A stretch of 64,000 nt of DNA from Owenweeksia sp. (GTDB lineage: Bacteria > Bacteroidota > Bacteroidia > Flavobacteriales > Schleiferiaceae), in assembly GCA_002695025.1 (NCBI GenBank), contig NZNV01000033.1, forward strand, positions 40,066 to 104,065. The letters are read 5' to 3'. This document shows positions 24,944 to 31,857 of the stretch, one piece after another (position 1 is the first letter of the stretch; each line of letters starts with the position of its first letter). The translations under genes were made by a program, and so were the position numbers. Under the pieces are notes generated by a model. It made no database searches, had not been told where the DNA came from, and was given only the letters and a program-made list of their open reading frames with translations.

Positions 24944-25570
24944 ATGGACATACAACAGATTTTTAAGAATAATCAGAACTGGGTTCAGGAGAAACTGAGT
25001 ATTGACTCCAATTACTTCAGCAACCTCTCCAAAGGGCAAAGTCCTGATATTCTGTACATCGGCTGTTCAGATAGCAGGGTAACCGCAGAAGAGCTGATGG
25101 GCGTATCGCCAGGTGAAGCTTTTGTGCATAGAAATATTGCCAATATGGTTCCCAATACCGACCTGAGTGCCATGTCCGTAATAGAATATGCCGTACTGCA
25201 CCTTAAAGTCAATCACGTGGTGATATGCGGTCATTATTACTGTGGTGGCGTAAAAGCTGCCATGCAATCCCAGGATTTAGGCATCCTCAACCCGTGGTTG
25301 AGGAACATCAGGGATGTATACCGCACCCACAGGAAAGAATTGAACGATATCCAGGACGAAGATCAACGTTACAAAAGGCTGGTGGAGTTGAATGTGCAGG
25401 AACAATGTATAAACGTCATTAAAACGGCTGCCGTACAAAGAGCATATCGTGAAAGAGGTCTGAAGGTTCACGGTTGGGTATTTGACATTAACTCCGGCAA
25501 ATTGATAGATCTGAAAGTAGAATTCAATAAGATCATGGAAAACGTCATGGAGATCTACCACCTTGACTAA
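24944..25570 (+). CDS. Beta-class carbonic anhydrase
   Basis: 208 aa cytoplasmic enzyme interconverting CO2 and bicarbonate. The zinc ligands and catalytic Asp/Arg pair are in YIGCSDSRVTAEEL (Cys, Asp, Arg), then HRNIANMV. The remaining His and Cys ligands lie in VICGHYYCGGVKAAM. The order, spacing and C-terminal VHGWVFDINSGKLIDL fit canonical beta carbonic anhydrases. It follows the T9SS beta-helix gene by 36 nt, with a weak -7-like box between them, so it may have its own promoter. Confidence 0.96.
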   Translation: MDIQQIFKNNQNWVQEKLSIDSNYFSNLSKGQSPDILYIGCSDSRVTAEELMGVSPGEAFVHRNIANMVPNTDLSAMSVIEYAVLHLKVNHVVICGHYYCGGVKAAMQSQDLGILNPWLRNIRDVYRTHRKELNDIQDEDQRYKRLVELNVQEQCINVIKTAAVQRAYRERGLKVHGWVFDINSGKLIDLKVEFNKIMENVMEIYHLD

Positions 25571-25656
25571 TACCTAGAGGAGCATAAGCCACATCGGTAA
25601 TCAGCCCATCAAACTTTCCGGATTTTTAATAGTTACTACTTTAAATTCAAGGATGT

Positions 25657-27012
25657 ATGCGCTGGTTACTTCTTTTTCTCCTTACTTATTATTCCCTTTC
25701 CACACCTGCCCAGATCATTCTGGACTCCACTACGGTAACCGTAAGTGAAGTAGCCCGCAACCTGGACACTCCCTGGGAAATACTGTGGGGGCCGGATGAT
25801 CATATTTGGTTTACGGAACGCAGGGGAACGGTAAACCGCCTGGACCCTGATAATGGTACCCTGCAAATTCTTATTACCATTAATGAAGTACAGGAACAAG
25901 GTGAATCGGGTCTTTTGGGGATGGCCCTCCATCCTGATTTTGCCAACCCTGATTCCCAGTTTGTCTACCTGGTGTATACCTATAATGCTCCGGCCTTAAC
26001 CGAAAAGCTGGTGCGCTATACCTACCAGGGAAATACCCTGCAAAACCCCGTGGTATTGCTGGATAATATCCCCGCCAACAACAACCATGACGGCTCACGC
26101 CTGGTAGTAACCGCAAACCGTAAACTTCTGATGACTACGGGAGATGCTGAAAACACCAGTTCTTCCCAAAACCTCAATTCGCTTGCCGGCAAAGTGCTTC
26201 GCCTCAACCTGGATGGCTCAGTGCCGGCTGACAATCCCTATCCCAACAGCTACATCTGGAGTATAGGCCACCGCAACCCTCAGGGCCTCGTAGAAGCTCC
26301 CAACGGGATCATTTACAGCTCTGAACACGGCCCTTCCAACGATGATGAGATCAATAGTATTACCAAAGACGGGCATTACGGCTGGCCGGATGTAGAAGGC
26401 TTTTGCAACCTGCCCCAGGAGGTAAGCTTTTGCACCAACAACAATGTAACGGAGCCCCTGTTTGCCTGGACCCCTACCCTGGCGGTTGCAGGCTTGGATT
26501 ATTACAACCACCCGTCCATCCCGGAGTGGCAAAACAGCCTTTTACTGGTAACCCTTAAAGAGCGTGATCTCCGTGTGCTGGAGCTGGATGCCAGTGGCCA
26601 GGATATTGTACAAACCCATACTTTCCTTAATAATCAATACGGACGTTTACGCGATGTATGCGTTAGTCCGGATGGAGATATTTACCTCTCCACCAGCAAC
26701 CGGGACGGGCGCAACAACAACCCCGCTGCCCATGATGACCGTATCCTGAAACTGACCAATGCAAATTTCTTTTCCCGCCCAGCGCAAAAAGCGGTTTCGG
26801 TAACTATCTACCCCAACCCGGTACAAGACATACTTCATATAAACACGGGCGAAAAAGGTTATATCAGGATCTATGACGCCCGTGGCCAATTACGCCTGTA
26901 CCAACCGCTTAGCCCCACTTTGGATGTAACGGACTTCACCTCCGGACTGTATATCCTTATAGTGGAAACAGAAAGGGGGCGTTCTGTACAGCCATTGATG
27001 AAGAATCAATAG
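25657..27012 (+). CDS. Soluble PQQ-type sugar dehydrogenase with T9SS sorting domain
   Basis: 451 aa. Signal peptide (RWLLLFLLTYYSLSTPAQ), then a six-bladed glucose/sorbosone dehydrogenase-like propeller. It carries DTPWEILWGPDDHIWFTER, GLLGMALHPDF, NNNHDGSRL, SIGHRNPQGLVEAP and SSEHGPSNDDEINSI. These carry the histidine and arginine positions that bind PQQ in the family. The tail (about 385-451; VTIYPNPVQDILHI and SGLYILIVETERG) is a type A sorting domain, so export to the cell surface is expected. Its natural sugar substrate is not known. Three Gly-rich Ca-binding-like loops also fit the family. Confidence 0.88.
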   Translation: MRWLLLFLLTYYSLSTPAQIILDSTTVTVSEVARNLDTPWEILWGPDDHIWFTERRGTVNRLDPDNGTLQILITINEVQEQGESGLLGMALHPDFANPDSQFVYLVYTYNAPALTEKLVRYTYQGNTLQNPVVLLDNIPANNNHDGSRLVVTANRKLLMTTGDAENTSSSQNLNSLAGKVLRLNLDGSVPADNPYPNSYIWSIGHRNPQGLVEAPNGIIYSSEHGPSNDDEINSITKDGHYGWPDVEGFCNLPQEVSFCTNNNVTEPLFAWTPTLAVAGLDYYNHPSIPEWQNSLLLVTLKERDLRVLELDASGQDIVQTHTFLNNQYGRLRDVCVSPDGDIYLSTSNRDGRNNNPAAHDDRILKLTNANFFSRPAQKAVSVTIYPNPVQDILHINTGEKGYIRIYDARGQLRLYQPLSPTLDVTDFTSGLYILIVETERGRSVQPLMKNQ

Positions 27013-27066
27013 AGCTTAAACCTTTCCAGATTTTCTGGGGTTCTTCTCTTGTCTATCTCAAAGCTT

Positions 27067-28080
27067 ATGGATCGTAGATATTGGTGGATTATCGGGATTT
27101 TCCTGTTTTTAGTGCTGGTGGGTTTTGTGCTAGGCCCTCAGCCTGAAGATCCGGTATATACAGAAGAAATTCCCGGGCTTCCCGGTTCTCCTGCACAACT
27201 GGAAGATTACCTGGAGCATTACGAGGCTTCCCGCTCCTTAAGGCCGGATAATGAAGCACGCATAATCTGGTATAATGCTACCGCCCGAAAAACGAAATAC
27301 AGTTTTCTATACCTGCACGGTTTTGCCGGTAGCTATCGTGACGGTTAGCCGCTAAACGTAAAACTAGCCGAACACTTTGGTGGTAACATTTACCTTTCCA
27401 GGATGGCAGGACATGGAAAAACAGCGGATTCATCCATGATCAATTTCACTCCTGAAAAAGTATGGGAAAAAGCCTGCCGCGACCTGGCCATTGCCCGCCA
27501 GCTGGGAGAAAAGACCATCATCATCAGTACCTCTACCGGGGGTACCCTGGCTTTAAAACTGGCCGCAACTTTCCCGGATGAAATATGGGGGCTTATCAAC
27601 ATATCCCCCAACATTGAAGATGGCCAACTGGGAAGCAGCTTGCTGAATACACCCTGGGGTGACGAGATCTCCTACCTCATATTTACCGGTGACCACCGTA
27701 AAATAGAACACCCGGAACCCCTGGCAGAACAATATTGGGATACCATTTACCCCGTTATTAGCCTGCGAAACCTGCAGCAGCTGGTAGAAACTACCATGGT
27801 GCCGGAAACCTTTCAAAAGATCAGCTGCCCGGTACTTACCCTGTATTATTATGAAAACTATATTGAAAAAGACTGGCGTGTGGACGTAGAAGAGTTCCCA
27901 AAGGTACATGAAGAGCTGGGTACCCCGGATGATCGGCATCACCTGCAAAAACTGCGTACGCCCAAAACCCATTTTATAGGTTCGGATATTAAATCCAAAA
28001 ACTGGCTATCCGGGCTGGATGCGGCCACAGCCTTTTGTGAGAAGGTCATGCACATGGAGCCGGTCTCCCCGGCCAATTAG
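27067..28080 (+). pseudogene. Alpha/beta hydrolase interrupted by one in-frame TAG
   Basis: Reading from ATG 27067 there is a transmembrane/signal-anchor N-terminus (YWWIIGIFLFLVLVGFVLG) and the first hydrolase strand (FLYLHGFAGSYRDG), then TAG at 27346-27348. The same frame continues directly with PLNVKLAEHFGGNIYL, the nucleophile region IISTSTGGTLALKL, an acid and a terminal His region (LRTPKTHFIGSD). Changing TAG to GAG would restore one protein of 337 aa with HGFxGS oxyanion and STSTGG nucleophile motifs. Either a recent nonsense mutation, a sequencing error or readthrough explains it. No frame change is involved, so the gene has probably been intact recently. Confidence 0.8.
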
Positions 28081-28089
28081 CCTCCGGGC

Positions 28090-28593
28090 TTACTCTTTAA
28101 TAACCGGAATACTCAGAAAAACCTGCCACATCATCTCCCTACTGGAACCAAACTGTTTGGGTACCCGTTTCAGGATCAGGAAATAACTGAGCTGGGGATG
28201 GGTTTTTACCGTTTGCACACTGGCCAGGTACGTTTTAGAAGGAAGCACCTTCAACTTCGGTTCATGCTTACCGGAACTATCCATTATACGGGCAATAGCC
28301 TTCAGCATGGGCTTCAGGTCCAGGCTATCCCCCTCTTCCACGTAAAACATATCCTCCACACTGCCACCAATGTAGCTCTGGTTGCTTACATTGCCCGTAT
28401 TGCGTTGGTAAAGATCAGCCTTGTAAAATAACGACCTTACCTTTTGAAGGCCTTGCTCCCTGAAGGCTGCACTGTCTATACTGGTTAATACCTCGCGAGA
28501 AAAACGATTCTCCAGGCTTTGGTAGGTCTGGCCCAAAACGCCATATCCTGAGACGGTCAACAACAATACCAGCAAAAAATTATTCTTTTTCAT
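28090..28593 (-). CDS. Small secreted protein, unknown
   Basis: 167 aa from ATG 28593, chosen because it starts the signal peptide MKKNNFLLVLLLTVSGYGVLG. The mature part has charged helical segments (SLENRFSREVLTSIDSAAF) and beta strands near the C-terminus (SYFLILKRVPKQFG). No domain is recognised. Its start overlaps the end of the upstream gene by 14 nt, so the two are probably transcribed and translated together, one a membrane-anchored regulator-like protein and one exported. Confidence 0.7.
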   Translation of the reverse strand: MKKNNFLLVLLLTVSGYGVLGQTYQSLENRFSREVLTSIDSAAFREQGLQKVRSLFYKADLYQRNTGNVSNQSYIGGSVEDMFYVEEGDSLDLKPMLKAIARIMDSSGKHEPKLKVLPSKTYLASVQTVKTHPQLSYFLILKRVPKQFGSSREMMWQVFLSIPVIKE

Positions 28594-29458
28594 CTTCCTC
28601 GGTTTTTTGGGTAAAGCGCAGGCGATAGATCTTATCGTTGCGGTATACAATATCCTGTATCTCCAGGTTACGCAAGCTGTTGATCGGCAGGATCAGCCGC
28701 TCAATAAACTCATCCCGGTTCAGCATTTCTATGCCTTCATAGCGCGGGTGGCTTTGAAAGATCTTTGCTTCGGGATGAAAAGCTTCCATCAGTTGCCCCT
28801 GTCGCTTTTGCCAGTTGGTAGTGGTACTGCGTGAAAAATAGTTGAGCATAAGGGCATAATCGTCCGGGAAAAGCGTAATCCACAACGTATCGCTCGGGCC
28901 TACATATCTCTTTTGTGGTTTGTAATAAGGACCATCCAGGTAAAGGGTATCTTCCGGGGGATCTTTGATCTGGCCGAAAACGGGTTTTACATACACTCCT
29001 TCTTTAAACCACATCTTCACGCTTTCAGTAGAAATATTTTCACGCGTATAAGCATCCGTCAGTATCACGGTTTTTTCTTCTCCTGCCGGCCAGGCCCAAA
29101 AGGCCATCAGTACCAGTAATGCCAGGGGGATGAGGTATAACAAAGACCTCAATTTTGTTTTTCCTTTATCCTTTGTAGCCTGGTTGCTGAAATCATCCCA
29201 GCTCCTGAAACCCGCATAACAGCTCAGCAGGTTCAGCACGTCTATTCTGGGTAAACTGCGGCCCTGCTTTTTCAAATGGTTGTAAAACCATTTCTCACTC
29301 ACACTGCTTTTGCACTGGGCTTGCAGATCAGCCTGAAAATCGGCAATATCCCCAAGACTCCAGTCGGCAAACTCCTTGCGGATAGAAAGGCGCTCTTGTG
29401 CCTTTTGATGCACCTTCTCTTTAAGACGCAAGAAGTTTTCAGACTCAGCTTTTGTCAT
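28580..29458 (-). CDS. Membrane-anchored protein with N-terminal helical domain
   Basis: 292 aa from ATG 29458 (MTKAESENFLRLKEKVHQKA). Residues 1-95 are helical with a pattern (LGDIADFQADLQ, SVSEKWFYNHLKKQ, LPRIDVLNLLSCYAGF) that looks like an intracellular helical domain. A single helix follows (residues about 107-126, LLYLIPLALLVLMAFWAW), then a 165-aa periplasmic domain with no recognised motif. The architecture resembles anti-sigma or inner-membrane sensor proteins, but no family name is justified. Two CTTGTAAAA direct repeats sit in the upstream region. It overlaps the next gene by 14 nt. Confidence 0.7.
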   Translation of the reverse strand: MTKAESENFLRLKEKVHQKAQERLSIRKEFADWSLGDIADFQADLQAQCKSSVSEKWFYNHLKKQGRSLPRIDVLNLLSCYAGFRSWDDFSNQATKDKGKTKLRSLLYLIPLALLVLMAFWAWPAGEEKTVILTDAYTRENISTESVKMWFKEGVYVKPVFGQIKDPPEDTLYLDGPYYKPQKRYVGPSDTLWITLFPDDYALMLNYFSRSTTTNWQKRQGQLMEAFHPEAKIFQSHPRYEGIEMLNRDEFIERLILPINSLRNLEIQDIVYRNDKIYRLRFTQKTEEDEKE

Positions 29459-29600
29459 GGGCTCGGGTAAAACTAATAAGCTCCTCGTAATGAAGCTTGT
29501 AAAAGGCTTGTAAAATACATACAAGTCCAAAACAGCCGGGATACAGGGTTTTTATTTCCGGATAAGGCTGCTTTGCCGGTGAATTTAAAACCTTAAAATC

Positions 29601-30608
29601 ATGCAGACAACAAAATTGCTTCTCCTCACCTCAATGGTATTTTTAGGTACCCGCATACAAGCCCAGGTAAGAGGAAATTACGATTTCCGGTCTTCCGTAC
29701 AAATGCAAACCGCAGCGGTAAGGCTGCCGCAGGCCGGCAGCCTTACCAGCCTCAGCGGACCGGGAAATCACACCTTCAGTATTAAGGGACTCTACAATTG
29801 CGAAGCCGACAGTTACCTCGCTATTTTTACGATAACCCAAACCGGAAAAACCCAGCGTGAGACCGACTCCCTGGTGAGCTCCAAGATTGAGGCTATAAAA
29901 GCGGCCCTTACTTCCAAAGCCACGGCCGTAGAAGTGTACGTGGATATGATCTCCTTCATACCCATCTTTGAGGTGGAACACACCAAAAAACTGTTCAGTA
30001 AAGACACCTACAACGAAATCCCCAAGGGTTTTGAACTGAAGCAGAACCTGCATTTCCGCTATACCGAACCGGCAATGCTCAATGAACTGGTCAGCTTATG
30101 CGCACGTGAAGAGATCTATGACCTGGTAAGAGTGGATTATTTTGTGGATGATCTGGCCGCAAAAAAGGCGGAACTCATGGCGCGTGCCGAAACCTTGCTC
30201 AACCTTCAGTTAAGCCGCTATCAAAAGATCCTGGGCGAGGATTTTAACCAATTCCAAAAGCTGCTCTCCGATGGGTTTGCCATGCATTACCCCCTGGAAC
30301 AATACCAAAGTTACACGGCCTATTGCAGTAATAAGTTGAACGTGGTGCAGGAAAACGGCACTTTTGTACCCGCCACCAAAACCACTTCGGAGTTTTATAT
30401 GCCCAAAACCGCCAAGGGGTATGACTTTGTTATAAACTCCAGCCTCTTAAAACCAGTGGTACAGATTGAATATGAGTTGTTGTTCAATGTAGCACCCAAA
30501 CCGGAAAAGCCGGAAAAACAGGCCGTTAAAGAAGTGGTTAAAACCGAGATCGAGAAGCAGGTGATTTTGGTAACCCAGGACGGAGAAGTGAAAAAACTGC
30601 CTTTGTAA
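29601..30608 (+). CDS. Secreted protein of unknown function
   Basis: 335 aa. Signal peptide MQTTKLLLLTSMVFLGTRIQAQ. The rest is mostly mixed alpha/beta without known motifs: a KAALTSKATAVEVYVDMISF segment, FEVEHTKKLFSKDTY and a C-terminal Lys/Glu-rich helix (PKPEKPEKQAVKEVVKTEI) that could be a coiled coil. It is divergent from the membrane protein at 28580-29458 and converges on the gene ending at 30611. Function unknown. Confidence 0.7.
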   Translation: MQTTKLLLLTSMVFLGTRIQAQVRGNYDFRSSVQMQTAAVRLPQAGSLTSLSGPGNHTFSIKGLYNCEADSYLAIFTITQTGKTQRETDSLVSSKIEAIKAALTSKATAVEVYVDMISFIPIFEVEHTKKLFSKDTYNEIPKGFELKQNLHFRYTEPAMLNELVSLCAREEIYDLVRVDYFVDDLAAKKAELMARAETLLNLQLSRYQKILGEDFNQFQKLLSDGFAMHYPLEQYQSYTAYCSNKLNVVQENGTFVPATKTTSEFYMPKTAKGYDFVINSSLLKPVVQIEYELLFNVAPKPEKPEKQAVKEVVKTEIEKQVILVTQDGEVKKLPL

Positions 30609-30610
30609 TT

Positions 30611-31300
30611 TCAGGAAGGATCATAATGCATGACGATCTTTATGTCAGGCTCCTTAAAGCGTGCATCCGGGCAATAGAAGTTGAGGATAAACCAATCGTC
30701 CGTTTCCCTTTTAAACATATAGGCCACCAGGTGGGCTACGGCATCACGAATGCCGTAATCCCCCAAATGCATGAACGGGCCGGAACCGGAATGTTTGAAT
30801 ACGGATACTTTATACTCCGGGTGCAGGGCCTCAAAACGGTCCATCCACTTCATGCGGTCAAAGAAATCGTTTACCGAAGGGATGGTAAATAGAAAACGGC
30901 TTTGCACCACTACGGAACGTATGGTGTCCACCGCCAGTATTTTACCAGTATCCGGATCAAAAAGCGTATCCAAAAAGAATGAATTCACCGGTATGGGTAT
31001 TTTTCGCATGGCCGGGGCACCTTGGTATATTTCCTGCTCAGCCGTATCCACCATAAAAAAGTGAAGTACTTCATCCGGGGTACGGTAAAATAAGGAATCC
31101 AGGATCTTTTTACGCTTTACGCTAAAATGATGGGTGCCCACTTCAAAACGGTAGGTTTCCTCAAAAAGAGGACTGTGAAGCGTCACCAGCCGCTCACCCA
31201 GGGTATCCCGTAGCACCCTGGCTGTTTCTTCAGGCTGGGCGTTAGCTATAGTAGCAATGAAAAATGCAAGGCAACAAAAAATGTGGGTAGGCTTATTCAT
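30611..31300 (-). CDS. Secreted protein of unknown function
   Basis: 229 aa from ATG 31300, which begins a signal peptide (MNKPTHIFCCLAFFIATIANA); the longer frame upstream adds no plausible sequence. The mature protein has a mid-region SLFYRTPDEVLHFFMVDTAE and ends with FILNFYCPDARFKEPDIKIV and HYDPS. No domain is recognised. It ends 2 nt after the converging neighbour, so the two stop codons face each other. A gene remnant (31378-31602) and the CRISPR array lie upstream. Confidence 0.65.
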   Translation of the reverse strand: MNKPTHIFCCLAFFIATIANAQPEETARVLRDTLGERLVTLHSPLFEETYRFEVGTHHFSVKRKKILDSLFYRTPDEVLHFFMVDTAEQEIYQGAPAMRKIPIPVNSFFLDTLFDPDTGKILAVDTIRSVVVQSRFLFTIPSVNDFFDRMKWMDRFEALHPEYKVSVFKHSGSGPFMHLGDYGIRDAVAHLVAYMFKRETDDWFILNFYCPDARFKEPDIKIVMHYDPS

Positions 31301-31377
31301 ATACAACATCTCGGTACCCCTAAAAATAGCTTTTCTATTGAGAAAAGACCAATAGCCGCTTTGTTGGGTACCAAAGA

Positions 31378-31602
31378 TCATCTTGTATAAGACGCCACCC
31401 GCTGTTTATAAGGAATGGCTTTTAAATCCGGAGGATGGTAAAATCGGGAGTCCGGCAAAGCTACATAGCCGTGCTTAAAAGGAGCCTTGTCCTTATAAGC
31501 TTCAAAATATACTGGCCATTTTTCAGGTCGGGCAGTGATATAAAAGTGATAACTTACAAGAGGTTCTTGGGGGCATGGATTTCACGGAAATAAGGGATAC
31601 CA
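31378..31602 (-). pseudogene. Gene remnant at the left border of the CRISPR array
   Basis: On the minus strand the frame ending at 31378 reads a protein-like tail of 60 codons (from LVSYHFYITARPEKWPVYF to KQRVASYTR, then TGA). A neighbouring frame just upstream reads GIPYFREIHAPKNLL and stops. Adding one C to the run of five C at about 31569-31573 would join the two into one continuous sequence. Codon use is gene-like, but no start is present and the 5' end is cut off at the truncated CRISPR repeat (31603). It is therefore a decayed 3' fragment of a gene that I do not recognise. Confidence 0.55.
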
Positions 31603-31648
31603 AATGCTCTTTGACACTAGCAACTAAAAACTAGCAACTCAAAAACTA

Positions 31649-31737
31649 GTTGTGGATGGATTGAACCGGGCAAAGCGAGCTTATGCCTACCACTGAAAAT
31701 AAAACCAGGCAGGCATAACCGAATGATCTTTGACACT
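31649..31737 (+). repeat. Oversized CRISPR unit 1 (89 nt) with internal insertion
   Basis: Starts GTTGTGGATGGATTGAACC and ends CCGAATGATCTTTGACACT, the two halves of a variant-A-like repeat, split by a hairpin-forming insert. The insert contains GCTTATGCCTACC and GGCAGGCATAACC arms around ACTGAAAATAAAACCA. It is one nucleotide shorter than unit 2 near the left junction (CCGGGC in place of CCGAAGC). Confidence 0.9.
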
Positions 31738-31767
31738 GTTCACTCATAGCAGCATTGTTTTGAACGG

Positions 31768-31857
31768 GTTGTGGATGGATTGAACCGAAGCAAAGCGAGC
31801 TCATGTCTACCACTGAAAATAAAACCAGGCAGGCATAACCGAATGATCTTTGACACT
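31768..31857 (+). repeat. Oversized CRISPR unit 2 (90 nt) with 47-nt insert and 7-bp duplication
   Basis: Length equals 36 + 47 + 7. AACCGAA occurs on both sides of the insert (31783-31789 and 31837-31843), consistent with a 7-bp target duplication around a 47-nt element. The uninterrupted repeat would have been variant A with two substitutions. Spacers of normal length (30 and 31 nt) flank it. Confidence 0.9.

Noticed and set aside
31649..31857. Idea that the enlarged CRISPR units encode the tracrRNA
   Set aside because: Neither strand shows a nexus or terminator after an anti-repeat there, whereas 39841-39921 has all of them.
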